This document shows, piece by piece, positions 34,237 to 42,811 of a stretch of DNA of 64,000 nt. Position 1 is the first letter of the stretch. Each line of letters begins with the position of its first letter. Origin of the DNA: Desulfobaculum sp044987625. GTDB taxonomy: Bacteria > Desulfobacterota > Desulfovibrionia > Desulfovibrionales > Desulfovibrionaceae. Location of the stretch: positions 1 through 64,000 of the forward strand of contig NZ_JBJDSB010000003.1 in the NCBI RefSeq assembly GCF_044987625.1. The letters run 5' to 3'. Under the pieces are notes generated by a model, which was not told where the DNA came from, did no database searches, and saw only the letters and a program-made list of their open reading frames with translations. The position numbers were made by a program, and so were the translations under genes.

Positions 34237-35079
34237 CTATTCCTCGCCCCACGCCTTGGCGCTGCGGTCCACCTTTTTGCGGACGCTTTTCCATGCGGTA
34301 TCGCGTGTGAACATGGACTCCGGCAGAGCGCCAAGCATCTTCTCATACAAACTTAGCGGCGTGGTGAACGTGAGTTCGTCGGTTTTCATGAACTTTCTGG
34401 CGGAAGGATCAAAGCCGCCCAGCACGGCCTTTTCCTCGCCCCGCTCCTTGTAGTAGAGCGGCCAGCCAATCATGTTGGTGCAGCCCGCGCCAAACGGCGA
34501 CACCACACACTGCATGTCGCCCGTGGCGAACGTGGCCTGGGTGAACAGCCCGGACACAACCTCCGGGCGCGCGAAGAAGATGACGAATTCCGGCTGCTCT
34601 TCCTCCGTAAAGTGCGACAGCGGCTTGAAAATGCAATACTTCGCAGGCGCCTTGCGAGGGTTTACCTCAAGCATGAAGTCGCGCATGGCATCGGGATTTG
34701 GCATATAGCGTTCGCCCTCCACAGGTGTGCCCTCAAAGCCCGTCGACACATACCGCTCAATGAAGCGAAGGTGCGGCGTGAGCATGGAACAGTAGTACAC
34801 GCCGCCGGGACAGCCATAGTGCTCCGCCGAGATGAACGCGGCCGCCTTCTTTTTCCTCGCCAGCCACACGTTTCCCATTACGCAGGAGAACGATTTCATA
34901 ACCTCCTGCATGTTCAGATCGCCCTTGTCCTCCAGCTCCCGCGAAATCGGTACCCCTTTCTTAGGGCCGAACGACTTTTCCGGCGTGGTGTCCGCAAAGT
35001 GCACACCGAATGGCTCTTCCGTGAGGCCAAGGTGCTCCATGAAGGTTGCTGTCTCATCCAGCACTGATTGCATCGGCAT
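34237..35079 (-). CDS. DUF169 family protein
   Basis: The 280-residue protein has the DUF169 pattern: GLTEEPFGVHFADTTPE, SCVMGNVWLARKKK with conserved cysteine, GCPGGVYYC, then PEFVIFFARPEVVSGL, CVVSPFGAGCTNMIGWPL and EKAVLGGFDPSARKF. The family is common in anaerobes; function unknown, with cysteine-rich segments that may bind metal or cofactor. The start at 35079 follows GGAGG; the frame runs open upstream but lacks a ribosome site there. A LysR-type gene is divergent, 120 bp away, and probably controls it. Confidence 0.85.
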   Translation of the reverse strand: MPMQSVLDETATFMEHLGLTEEPFGVHFADTTPEKSFGPKKGVPISRELEDKGDLNMQEVMKSFSCVMGNVWLARKKKAAAFISAEHYGCPGGVYYCSMLTPHLRFIERYVSTGFEGTPVEGERYMPNPDAMRDFMLEVNPRKAPAKYCIFKPLSHFTEEEQPEFVIFFARPEVVSGLFTQATFATGDMQCVVSPFGAGCTNMIGWPLYYKERGEEKAVLGGFDPSARKFMKTDELTFTTPLSLYEKMLGALPESMFTRDTAWKSVRKKVDRSAKAWGEE

Positions 35080-35199
35080 GCTTGCCTCCGTATCTTTTGA
35101 TCGTTTTCGCAGACGGTTGCGGGCGTATTGCCTTTCTTTGACCCTTCTCATACCATGCTCATGAGTAAAATAAACACCTGAAAAGGAAAACTCTGTCCC

Positions 35200-36096
35200 A
35201 TGAATGAGCATAGTCTTCAAGGCTTCTTGAGTGATATTCCGTTGCTGGTGGAAGTGGCGAAGCACAAGAGCTTCACCAAAGCGGCCAACTCCCTCGGGAT
35301 AGGCTCCTCCACGTTGTCACGCCGCATTCGGCTGCTCGAAGAGCGCATGGGCGTGCTCCTCTTCTACCGCGACACGCGAAATGTCGAGCTCACGGATAAC
35401 GGCGCGTATCTCCTTGATCGCTGTGGTTACATTCTTGATGAAGTGCACAAAGCCCACGACGCCGTGGTGATGAATATGCAAGATCCGCAGGGGCTTGTTC
35501 GCGTCTGTATGTTTTTGGATCTCTACGACGGACTTCTCAAACGTGTGCTTCTTGATTTTGCCGCAAAGTGGCCGGACATTCAGCTTGATGTCACCTTTAA
35601 TGATCAACCCGTGGACATGCGCACCGCGCCCTTTGATGTGGCCTTTGTCACCGGCACAGCCATTCATCCCGCCCTTATCACCAGAAAACTCCTTACCATA
35701 GAGCCGCATCTTTACGCGTCGCCAAGTCTTCTCAAGCGCTACCCCGCCCCCAAACAGCCCGTCGACCTGCATCAACTCCCCTGCATTGTGTTGCAGCGCT
35801 ACGGTCGCCGCTGGCCCATGCACAACGGAAACCGTCAGATCATCGTTGATATCGACCCGCAGTACAGCTTTAGCTCCGTCGAGATGTGCCGCGATTTTCT
35901 CTTGGCAGGGCGCGGCGTTGCCATGCTGCGCAAAGAGCGCGCCGCACCCGACGAACGCGAAGGACGCCTCGTGCGGCTGCTGCCAGACTGGAGCGGCGGC
36001 TTTATTCACGACGTCAGCATGGTCACAGGCAGCCGACAACTCCCCAAACGTGTGCGCCTCTTCATGGACCACGTCGCAGCGCATGTGGCGCAGTGA
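35200..36096 (+). CDS. LysR-type transcriptional regulator
   Basis: The 298-residue protein has the N-terminal winged helix (VAKHKSFTKAANSLGIGSST, then LSRRIRLLEERMGVLLF) and a C-terminal substrate-binding-like domain. It belongs to the large CrgA-like branch, judging from VELTDNGAYLLDRC and GRGVAMLRKE. It is divergent from the DUF169 gene, the classical arrangement for a LysR regulator and its target; the effector is unknown. Its 3' end is followed within 50 bp by a tandem pair of the 225-bp repeat elements. Confidence 0.9.
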   Translation: MNEHSLQGFLSDIPLLVEVAKHKSFTKAANSLGIGSSTLSRRIRLLEERMGVLLFYRDTRNVELTDNGAYLLDRCGYILDEVHKAHDAVVMNMQDPQGLVRVCMFLDLYDGLLKRVLLDFAAKWPDIQLDVTFNDQPVDMRTAPFDVAFVTGTAIHPALITRKLLTIEPHLYASPSLLKRYPAPKQPVDLHQLPCIVLQRYGRRWPMHNGNRQIIVDIDPQYSFSSVEMCRDFLLAGRGVAMLRKERAAPDEREGRLVRLLPDWSGGFIHDVSMVTGSRQLPKRVRLFMDHVAAHVAQ

Positions 36097-36141
36097 GGGT
36101 GCCTTTGGATGGGCCGGGTCGTTACGCCGGGGTCAAGAGGG

Positions 36142-36365
36142 TGCCTCCGGCGGTTTAAGGGGTGCGACCCCTTAAAAATTCCGAGGTTTTCGGGCTGGAA
36201 GCCAGCCCGAAAAAAGGGGTGGGAGGCTTTTTCCTCGCGTTGGGGGAGTTGCCCGCGTGGACGTGGCGCCGTTGCGGGGGCCTGATAGAGGCCGCGTGTC
36301 TGGTACGCATCACTGGCGTATAAATGGGATAGTTAAGGGCCCACGGCCCTTAACCCTGCGGAGCA
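36142..36365 (+). repeat. 225-bp inverted-repeat element, copy 1
   Basis: Starts TGCCTCCGGCGGTTTAAGG and ends CCTTAACCCTGCGGAGCA. Terminal inverted repeats of about 41 bp each contain a nested hairpin (AAGGGG/CCCCTT on the left, GTTAAGGGCC/GGCCCTTAAC on the right). A central stem, TTTTCGGGCTGG / CCAGCCCGAAAA, follows the left end. It is followed at once by copy 2 in the same orientation. Confidence 0.85.
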
Positions 36366-36409
36366 TCTTCTTTGTGCCGGGCCGGATCGTTATGCCGGGG
36401 TCAAGAGGA

Positions 36410-36623
36410 TGCCTCCGGCGGTTTAAGGGGTGCGCCCCCTTAAAAATCCCGAGGTTTTCGGGCTGGAAGCCAGCCCGAAAAAAGGGTTGGGTGGCTTTTT
36501 CCTCGCGTTGGGGGAGTTGCCCGCGTGGACGTGGCGCCGTTGCGGGGGCCTGATAGAGGCCGCGTGTCTGGCACGCATCACTGGCGTATAAATGGGATTG
36601 TTAAGGGCCCACGGCCCTTAACC
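36410..36623 (+). repeat. 225-bp inverted-repeat element, copy 2
   Basis: Same element as copy 1, head to tail at a period of 268 bp. The spacer GCCGG(G/A)TCGTTATGCCGG precedes both. The right end breaks off after CCCTTAACC without the terminal CCGCCGGAGGCA; a detached piece of that motif lies at 36689-36700. Confidence 0.8.
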
Positions 36624-36736
36624 AGCTCTGCTATCTTTATCTCTAAGCCCCTTCGCCCTTTCCAGGCCGAACGGACTAAGAGCTAAAGCCGCCGGAGGCA
36701 TCTTCCTCTTCCGCAATAGCTTCGCTCTTTCATCCC

Positions 36737-37450
36737 TTACGATTCTTCCACCTGAATATCAGCAACCAGCGGCAAATGATCGGAAGCGACCTTGGCTTCT
36801 GGGGTGTTGTGGCGGGCGAGATGGCGCAGTCGCCCTGCGGGGGTGACGTGGATGCGGTCGAGGGCGAAAAGCGGGCAGCGTGCGGGGAAGGTGCGGGGGG
36901 CTGGGGCGTGGCCGAAGGCGAGGCGGAGCCGCCGCCGAAGGGGGCTGAGGGGAAACCAGTCGTTGAGGTCGCCCAGCAGGATGTTGACCTCTGGCGCGCC
37001 GCGTTGAAAGAGCGTGTACAACTTGGTGAATTGGGCGCTGCGCTCTCTGGCGCTGAGGCCGAGATGCGTCGCGAAGATGCGCACGGTTCCGGCGAAGGCG
37101 AACGTGGCTTCAATGACGCCGCGCGGTTCGCGTCCGTGAATGGCAAGGGAGTGATGCTTGACGATTTGCGGCTTCTGGCGGCTGAGGAGTGCGTTGCCGT
37201 AGCGCGTGTCGGGGCGAAGCATGGTCTGGCCGAAAATGGCGTGATAGCCAAGCTCCTGAGCGAGCTCCGTAAGCGAGCAGGGGACGCCTGCCGCATTGGG
37301 TGAGACGACCTCCTGCAGGGCGATGACGTCGGCGTTAAGGGCCGTGATGACGCGGAGAATGCGTTGCGGGTCGGCTGTGTTGTCTGCGCCTTGCCAACTG
37401 TGAATGTTGTAGGTGGCAACGCGCAGATGCTGGGCGCCGGGGCTGGTCAC
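36737..37450 (-). CDS. Endonuclease/exonuclease/phosphatase-family protein
   Basis: The 237-residue product has the metal-dependent EEP fold motifs: RVATYNIHSWQG, VIALQEVV (metal Glu), FATHLGL, LLGDLNDWF (Asp and Asn) and ASDHLPLVADI (final Asp-His). Members cleave nucleic acids or phosphoesters, including sphingomyelin and inositol phospholipids. The start is a GTG whose last bases overlap the TGA of the phospholipase D gene (GTGA), so translation is coupled. It probably works together with that protein on phospholipid or nucleic acid. Confidence 0.88.
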   Translation of the reverse strand: MTSPGAQHLRVATYNIHSWQGADNTADPQRILRVITALNADVIALQEVVSPNAAGVPCSLTELAQELGYHAIFGQTMLRPDTRYGNALLSRQKPQIVKHHSLAIHGREPRGVIEATFAFAGTVRIFATHLGLSARERSAQFTKLYTLFQRGAPEVNILLGDLNDWFPLSPLRRRLRLAFGHAPAPRTFPARCPLFALDRIHVTPAGRLRHLARHNTPEAKVASDHLPLVADIQVEES

Positions 37451-39573
37451 GATTGATCCCCGCTTGGTTTGGCGTCGAGATCGGCTTTGACGCGCCTGAG
37501 GCGGCGGCGCAGAAGCATGCCAAGGCCGATGACGAGGGCAATGATGGCGCCCAGCACCCCAAAGGTCATGGGACCGGGGTTGCGGATGGCGTTCATGAGT
37601 TGGCCGCCGAAGAGCGTCATACCGATGATGCCGGGAATCATGCCAAGGACGGTGCCGGTAAGGAAGACGCGCCGCTTGATGTGCGATGCTCCGGCAACAA
37701 GGTTGATAATGGAGAAGGGGGCCACGGGCAAAATGCGCACGACCACGATGGACGCAAGACCATGCTTGCCTAGCTGCTGGCTGAGGGCGTTGATGCGCGA
37801 GCCTGCAAGCTGGCGCACGGAGTCGTGCCCGAGGTATTCGCCAATGGAATAGACCGTGAAGGCGGACAGCAGACACCCGGCGGTGGAGATGGCAAAGGAT
37901 TCCGCAGGCGAAAAGATGCTGGCGGTGAGGACGATGAGCAGCGTCACCGGGAACATGACGAGCCCGCCAAAAACGAAGGCCAGCGGCGCAAGCAGCGGCG
38001 CGAGGGGCAGCTCGCGAATGTGCGCCGCCCAGTGCAGGAGTGCGTCCGGCGTTACGTAGCGCGAGAGCGGAGTGTACCGCCACAGAACGGCGAGGAGGAC
38101 GAAGGCGGCGAGCATGGCGCTGAAGGCGAGTATTCGGGCAAAGCTCTTCTGCGAGTTGTCCGGCCCGGAGTACTCGTCAAGGATGGAGTCGTACAGCGCG
38201 GGGTGTGGGGAGTCCAGCGGTCGCGCAAGCTCTGGGTCCACGGGCAGCGGCGCGGAGTAGCGGCTTTCTGGTTCGGGAAGCAGGCGGCCCTTGCGTGATT
38301 GGAGGGCTTTGACGGCCTCCAGCATACCGGAGCGTTCCTCTTCGTTGGCGTATTCTTCATCGCTCACGCCAAGATGGTGGGCGATGAGGTGGCGGCGCAG
38401 GTCCCGAAGCGAAGCGGCGTCCCCGTCAGCTTGCCGCAGGGCAAGGTTGCATTCGGAGTCCAGCCCCATGGAGCGGTCGTTGAGGTTGGCGGAGCCGACA
38501 GTGACGAAAGCGTCGTCAATTAGCAGCAGCTTGGCGTGGACCTTGACGGAGGTCTGGAAATTTTTGTCCGCATAGGGGCAGTAGACCGCAAGGCGGCCGT
38601 GCGTGTCCTGCTCGTAGAGCGCATCGAAGACGTCGGATTGTAGCGGCTCCATGACGAGCTGCTCCAGAAGGCCTGTGGGCATCTCGTTAATGACGATGAG
38701 GATGTCCGGGCCGTTTGCTTCGGCAAGGCGCTTGGCGATGGCGTCGCGGATGCTGGCGGAGGTGAAGTACTGATTCTCGATGTAGATGCGCTGCTGGGCC
38801 TTGGCGATATTGTCCAGATAGAGCGCTTCAATCTCGCGCCGCGCCCGGCGGCCTTTGTAGGGCGGCAGCGTCAGCGCCATGGCGAGCACATGGTCCCGGA
38901 GCGCCGGGGTGACGCTTTCTGGCCATGGGTCGCCAGCGGGTGACGGCGGCGGGGAAAGGGCTTCCTCTGTGGCCCACAGCCAGCGCTTTCGGGCCATATT
39001 GCCCAGCAGAGTTGCCATTTCGTCATCAACTACCATCTGAATATCGTGGTAGGGACCGTATTCGTCGCCACCCGGCGTGGTGCGGCGTGGGTCCTGCGGT
39101 TGGTGCTCCGGTGTATCCCACCGCGCTCCTGTCACGTCCATGCCGCCTACATAGGCCACCGCGTCGTCAATCACGATAACCTTTTGATGGTGCGACGAGC
39201 CGACCGGGAGTTCGTCATCAAGGTGAAAGTGGATGTTCTTGTGCGTTTTGCGGGGGAAGTTGACTTCCTGCAGGGGTTCGCGATCAAAGCTGTAGGGCAG
39301 GGGAAAGTCCCATATCAGCACGTGGATGTGCAGGTCCGGGCGCTCTGTGACCACGTGGTTGAGGAGTTCGTGCAGGCGCATATCGTCGTCACCGCGCAGG
39401 CGGATGCGGCTGTCTATGTCCCAGCCGAGAATGATGACGGAGCGCTCCGCCTTGATGATGGATTCCGCAACGGCCCGGAAATAGTCCTGCGCGTCAATGA
39501 GAAACGCCGTGCGGTTGCTGCGCGCTGTCGCGGCGTCGGAGGTGGCTGTATCTGGAAGGTTGTGAATCTGCAT
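37447..39573 (-). CDS. Phospholipase D-family protein fused to a VTT (DedA-like) membrane domain
   Basis: The 708-residue protein has two HKD motifs, HHQKVIVIDD (about 128) and HAKLLLIDD (about 353), marking a complete phospholipase D/cardiolipin synthase-like catalytic part with FLIDAQDYFRAVAESI at the start. From about residue 490 come five or six membrane helices with the VTT/SNARE-associated pattern (FVFGGLVMFPVTLLIVL, then VVVRILPVAPFSIINLVAG). The combination would tether phosphodiesterase chemistry to a membrane domain related to lipid scramblases. It is followed by the overlapping EEP gene. Start by the ATG near TGTGAATCTGCAT; ribosome site weak. Confidence 0.9.
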   Translation of the reverse strand: MQIHNLPDTATSDAATARSNRTAFLIDAQDYFRAVAESIIKAERSVIILGWDIDSRIRLRGDDDMRLHELLNHVVTERPDLHIHVLIWDFPLPYSFDREPLQEVNFPRKTHKNIHFHLDDELPVGSSHHQKVIVIDDAVAYVGGMDVTGARWDTPEHQPQDPRRTTPGGDEYGPYHDIQMVVDDEMATLLGNMARKRWLWATEEALSPPPSPAGDPWPESVTPALRDHVLAMALTLPPYKGRRARREIEALYLDNIAKAQQRIYIENQYFTSASIRDAIAKRLAEANGPDILIVINEMPTGLLEQLVMEPLQSDVFDALYEQDTHGRLAVYCPYADKNFQTSVKVHAKLLLIDDAFVTVGSANLNDRSMGLDSECNLALRQADGDAASLRDLRRHLIAHHLGVSDEEYANEEERSGMLEAVKALQSRKGRLLPEPESRYSAPLPVDPELARPLDSPHPALYDSILDEYSGPDNSQKSFARILAFSAMLAAFVLLAVLWRYTPLSRYVTPDALLHWAAHIRELPLAPLLAPLAFVFGGLVMFPVTLLIVLTASIFSPAESFAISTAGCLLSAFTVYSIGEYLGHDSVRQLAGSRINALSQQLGKHGLASIVVVRILPVAPFSIINLVAGASHIKRRVFLTGTVLGMIPGIIGMTLFGGQLMNAIRNPGPMTFGVLGAIIALVIGLGMLLRRRLRRVKADLDAKPSGDQS

Positions 39574-39632
39574 ATGTTCCGTTTTGGCTGAGGTGACTTG
39601 AGGAAGCGGACGCTGGGCGGGACGTGATGCGG

Positions 39633-40415
39633 TCAGTCCTTGTGCGGCGTGCCCTCCACGTCTTGCTCCTGCTCCTTTTGTTGTTCCTGTTTTTGTTCGG
39701 CAACGGCCTCCACGTGGGCTATTTCGCCGCCGGTGCCGCTGCGTCTGTCGTCCAGACTGCGGATGGCTCCGGCGCGGCCATAGACGACAAGCGTATCCGC
39801 GGCGCGCAGGGTGGTGGCGCCCTTCGGCGTTCCTAGGAATGTACCGTCCGCACGTGTGATGGCGAGCACCACGACGCCTTCGTCCTGCAAGCGCAGTTCG
39901 GCAAGAGTGCGGTTCGTCATCCAGTCCTGTTTCTGTACGAAGACCTCCCCAATGGAGTAGTCGCCCGTCAGGTGCAGCAGTGCGGCATAGTCGCGGACGT
40001 TAAGCGCCGTGTAGCGCTTCATTGCCCGGAAAACGATGCGCGATAGGAGCCTGTCGAACCGTTGGCTGGTGGTCAGCGCCAGCAGTGCGGCAAGGCCAAC
40101 AATCAGTAGCCCCGCCCGTAGCCACAGCGACCCGGTATTTTGCACATTGATGAAGCCGATAAGCAGCGTGACAATCGCCGTCGCCACACCCGCATTGCCC
40201 AGCAGCATCAGCAGAAGCAAAATGCGCCGCCGCACAGGGTGATTGACCACCTTTTCGGACTCCGACGTGGTGAATCCAACACCAGTAAATGCCGACCGTG
40301 CCTGAAATTTCGCGGCCTGACGCGATAGGCCCGTGTGAGTGAGCGCTAGGCTCGCCATGCGCGTGAGGATCATCGATACGATGAGAATAAGCAGTAATGT
40401 GGCAATCGCTATCAT
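39633..40415 (-). CDS. Membrane protein with C-terminal RCK_C (TrkA-C) domain
   Basis: The 260-residue protein has three hydrophobic segments (about 3-24, 66-90 and 100-120) and ARSAFTGVGFTTSESE, a segment resembling the pore region of Trk/Ktr potassium carriers. Residues 150-215 form an RCK_C domain (MTNRTLAELRLQDEGVVVL, TPKGATTLRAADTLVVYG), which binds small regulators of ion flux. The tail is rich in Glu and Gln. It is likely an ion-transport or ion-sensing protein. The start at 40415 is chosen because the hydrophobic helix begins there; the frame is open further upstream. Confidence 0.82.
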   Translation of the reverse strand: MIAIATLLLILIVSMILTRMASLALTHTGLSRQAAKFQARSAFTGVGFTTSESEKVVNHPVRRRILLLLMLLGNAGVATAIVTLLIGFINVQNTGSLWLRAGLLIVGLAALLALTTSQRFDRLLSRIVFRAMKRYTALNVRDYAALLHLTGDYSIGEVFVQKQDWMTNRTLAELRLQDEGVVVLAITRADGTFLGTPKGATTLRAADTLVVYGRAGAIRSLDDRRSGTGGEIAHVEAVAEQKQEQQKEQEQDVEGTPHKD

Positions 40416-40789
40416 TGTGTTCCGTCTGTATTGTGCCGTGTTATAAAGTGTTTCCGCCCTTTTGGGAGTTCCTAAGACCATAGGCGAATTGTAGTGCCGT
40501 ATCAAGGTCGTCCATCTTTTGCTCTGTACGTCGCAGTGTGTTCGCGTATTCCACAGTCATCCACCTCGCCTTGTGTGGTCATGGATCTCCTGCGGTGTAT
40601 GGACGCTTTTCCTGCACCTGCGTTGCTCTCATCCTCCGCAGTCTACCATCGTCTTACCATGCAAAATTACACCGCATTGTGCCGCTTCAGGAGGTGAGAA
40701 AATCGGGCGAAATTCGCTGTTTTGCGTTGACATACCGGGCAAAATTCGCCATTGTCTCCTCAGACGACGCGAGGCGTTGTCTCAAATGC
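40416..40789. other. Intergenic region with tRNA promoter
   Basis: About 370 bp. No gene is seen. The right 90 bp hold the promoter of the fourth tRNA-Asp and two GCGAAATTCGC-like palindromes; the left part would hold the promoter of the RCK_C gene on the minus strand. Confidence 0.5.
40707..40755 (+). promoter_or_regulatory. Promoter of tRNA-Asp copy 4 with two palindromes
   Basis: TTGACA (40727-40732), 17 bases, then CATTGT (40750-40755). A perfect palindrome GCGAAATTCGC (40707-40717) lies upstream of the -35 box, and a near copy GGCAAAATTCGCC (40738-40750) lies in the spacer. Two similar sites flanking a -35 box suggest a regulator, but this is inference. Confidence 0.5.
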
Positions 40790-40866
40790 GGAGCCGTAGT
40801 TAAGTCGGTTATAACGCTGGCCTGTCACGCCAGAGGCCGCGAGTTCGAGTCTCGTCGGCTCCGCCA
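40790..40866 (+). tRNA. tRNA-Asp (GUC), copy 4
   Basis: Identical over 77 nt to the three copies at 33565-34070, 6.7 kb away. Its 3' flank (AAATCAAAGG plus terminator) resembles that of copy 3. It stands alone with its own promoter. Confidence 0.97.
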
Positions 40867-40876
40867 CGCAAATCAA

Positions 40877-40907
40877 AGGCTGCACCACCAAGGTGCAGCC
40901 TTTTTTT
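40877..40907 (+). terminator. Terminator after tRNA-Asp copy 4
   Basis: AGGCTGCACC / GGTGCAGCCT stem with loop ACCAA, then seven T. Confidence 0.9.
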
Positions 40908-40999
40908 GTGCCTTGTGTCTCGCGCGTTGTGCGCCGTGCGACGCCGTGCGGGTGGGGTGCGCGTGGATGGGCCGGGTCGTTATGCCGGGGTCAAGAGGA

Positions 41000-41221
41000 T
41001 GCCTCCGGCGGTTTAAGGGGTGCGACCCCTTAAAAATCCCGAGGTTTTCGGGCTGGAAGCCAGCCCGAAAAAGGGGGTGGCCTTTTCCTCCACGTTGGGA
41101 CAGTTGCCCGTGTGGGTGTGGCGCCGTTGCTGGGGGCTGATAGAGGCCGCGTGTCCGGAACGCATTGCTGGCGTATAAATGGGATCGTTAAGGGCCCACG
41201 GCCCTTAACCCGCCGGAGGCA
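41000..41221 (+). repeat. 225-bp inverted-repeat element, copy 3
   Basis: Runs from TGCCTCCGGCGGTTTAAGG to CCCGCCGGAGGCA. Both terminal inverted repeats are intact. It lies 93 bp after the tRNA-Asp terminator. Confidence 0.88.
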
Positions 41222-41265
41222 AGTTTTTAATGCCGGGCCGGGTCGTTATGCCGGGGTCAAGAGGA

Positions 41266-41491
41266 TGCCTCCGGCGGTTTAAGGGGTGCGACCCCTTAAA
41301 AATCCCGAGGTTTTCGGGCTGGAAGCCAGCCCGAAAAAGGGGGCGGGTGGCCTTTTTCTCCACGTTGGGACAGTTGCCCGTGTGGGTGTGGTACCGTTGC
41401 AGGGGCCTGATAGAGGCCGCGTGTCCGGAACGCATCACTGGCGTATAAATGGGATTGTTAAGGGCCCGCGGCCCTTAACCCGCCGGAGGCA
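41266..41491 (+). repeat. 225-bp inverted-repeat element, copy 4
   Basis: Direct repeat of copy 3 at a period of 266 bp and the best preserved copy. The left 41 bp and the reverse complement of the right 41 bp agree at roughly four positions in five, and each half holds its own hairpin. A 72-codon frame crosses it (CLRRFKGCDPLKIPRFSGW) and recurs in other copies, but it has no ribosome site and follows the stem-loops, so it is read as a by-product. Confidence 0.88.
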
Positions 41492-41785
41492 AATCTCCCC
41501 TTTTCCTCTTCTTCCCTCTTTTTGGGCCTTCTTCGAGTACACCACCCGCATGGTATCCTCCATGATAGTACATGACAAAAAAGACCGTACTTGCGCAAAA
41601 GTCTTCGTGTGCAATAGAGTGTCGTGCATATGCCCCAGAGGTCTTCGCGACGCGTATTGGCATATGAAATGGTGTTCAAAACGGACTGTGAAGCGGCCTG
41701 TTACGCAGGGTTCCTGTGTGTGCGGCAAGATGGTCCTGTGACATGCCGCGACATGCGGCGCTACTGCGAATAAAGGAGTCTTGGT

Positions 41786-42388
41786 ATGTACGTTGTTGCT
41801 ATTAATGGAAGCCCTCGCAAGGGCGGGAACACGGAGAATTTGCTTCGCACTGCGCTTGAGCCGCTGGAAAAGGCTGGCTGGGAGACGGAGTTTGTGCAGC
41901 TGGGTGGGAAGAAAATCCGCGGCTGTATGGCGTGTGGCAAGTGCTGGGAAAAGCAGGACGGCCACTGTGTGGTGGACAACGACGCGTTCAACGACGTGAT
42001 GGATAAGATGGTGAAGGCGGACGCCATAATTATTGGTTCGCCGACGTATTTTTCTGATGTGAGCGCGGAGACCAAGGCGCTGCTGGACCGCTCCGGATTC
42101 GTGGCGCTGGCCAATGGCGGCCTGTTTGCGGGCAAGATTGGCGCAGCGGTGGTTGCTGTGCGCCGGGGCGGCGGTATCCATGTGTTTGATACCATTAACC
42201 ATATGTACCAGATGTCGCGCATGATTGTGCCCGGCTCCACGTATTGGAACCTTGGCTACGGCCTGGAAAAGGGCGAAGTGCAGGGCGACGCCGAAGCGCT
42301 TGCAAACATGCGGAATTTGGGCGAGACCGTAAGCTGGCTCGGCAAGGCGATGGCTCCGAATATGGCCAGCTTCCCTGCCGCTCCCTAA
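41786..42388 (+). CDS. Flavodoxin-fold NAD(P)H-dependent FMN reductase family protein
   Basis: The 200-residue protein starts MYVVAINGSPRKGGNTENLL, the FMN phosphate loop of NADPH-dependent FMN reductases, then has a cysteine pair (CMACGKCW) that is typical of the iron-sulfur flavoprotein/anaerobe-type members, and IIGSPTYFSDVSAETKALLDR. It should bind FMN and carry out electron transfer or quinone/flavin reduction in the cytoplasm. AAAGGAG precedes the ATG. It is followed 47 bp later by an antibiotic-biosynthesis-type monooxygenase gene, perhaps one operon. Confidence 0.9.
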   Translation: MYVVAINGSPRKGGNTENLLRTALEPLEKAGWETEFVQLGGKKIRGCMACGKCWEKQDGHCVVDNDAFNDVMDKMVKADAIIIGSPTYFSDVSAETKALLDRSGFVALANGGLFAGKIGAAVVAVRRGGGIHVFDTINHMYQMSRMIVPGSTYWNLGYGLEKGEVQGDAEALANMRNLGETVSWLGKAMAPNMASFPAAP

Positions 42389-42435
42389 AATATGCCGTAT
42401 AACGCGCCGTAAGAACCTTACGGCCAGGAGAAGGA

Positions 42436-42747
42436 ATGCATACAGATATGGTCGTTGTCAGCGCGCGGTTTCGCGCGCTGCCCGGACAGGAAGAGATGCT
42501 GAAAAGTATGGTGCAGCAGCTTGTGCAGGATTGCGAGGGGCAAAACGGCCTCATCCTGTACAGCGTGCATCAGGACGTTGCCGACCCGGCGCTGTTTCAG
42601 TTTTATGAGCAGTTTGCCTCGCAGGCGGCGCTGGACGAGCACGCGGTCTCGAAGCCGCTCAAGGACTTTGAGCGCGACGCCGCGCAGTATATGGACGGCG
42701 AAGCGGAAGTGCGCATTATGCGTATGCTGGCCCGGGTGACGGGCTAG
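42436..42747 (+). CDS. ABM-domain monooxygenase family protein (YgiN-like)
   Basis: The 103-residue protein is a single dimeric alpha-beta-barrel (ABM) domain: VVVSARFRALPGQEEML, then GLILYSVHQDVADPALFQFYEQ and EHAVSKPLKDF. The conserved H and the FYEQ/EQF pattern match quinol monooxygenase YgiN-like proteins, which act on quinones, heme or polyketides. Its place behind a flavodoxin-like quinone-reductase-type gene suggests redox handling of a quinone. AGGAGAAGG precedes the ATG. Confidence 0.85.
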   Translation: MHTDMVVVSARFRALPGQEEMLKSMVQQLVQDCEGQNGLILYSVHQDVADPALFQFYEQFASQAALDEHAVSKPLKDFERDAAQYMDGEAEVRIMRMLARVTG

Positions 42748-42775
42748 CGCCAAGGGCTAAAAAAGCCAGTATGAA

Positions 42776-42807
42776 AAACGCCCCGGCGGGTTCCTGCCGG
42801 GGCGTTT
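42776..42807. terminator. Bidirectional terminator between convergent genes
   Basis: AAACGCCCCGGC pairs with GCCGGGGCGTTT; A-run and T-run on either side let it work for both the monooxygenase gene and the minus-strand gene at 42812. Confidence 0.85.
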
Positions 42808-42811
42808 CGTT

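Noticed and set aside
41230..41448. A 72-codon frame with CLRRFKGCDPLKIPRFSGW recurring in several repeat copies
   Set aside because: It is carried only because the repeats are conserved; no ribosome site, it passes through three stem-loops, and its end differs between copies. It is probably a by-product of the repeat.
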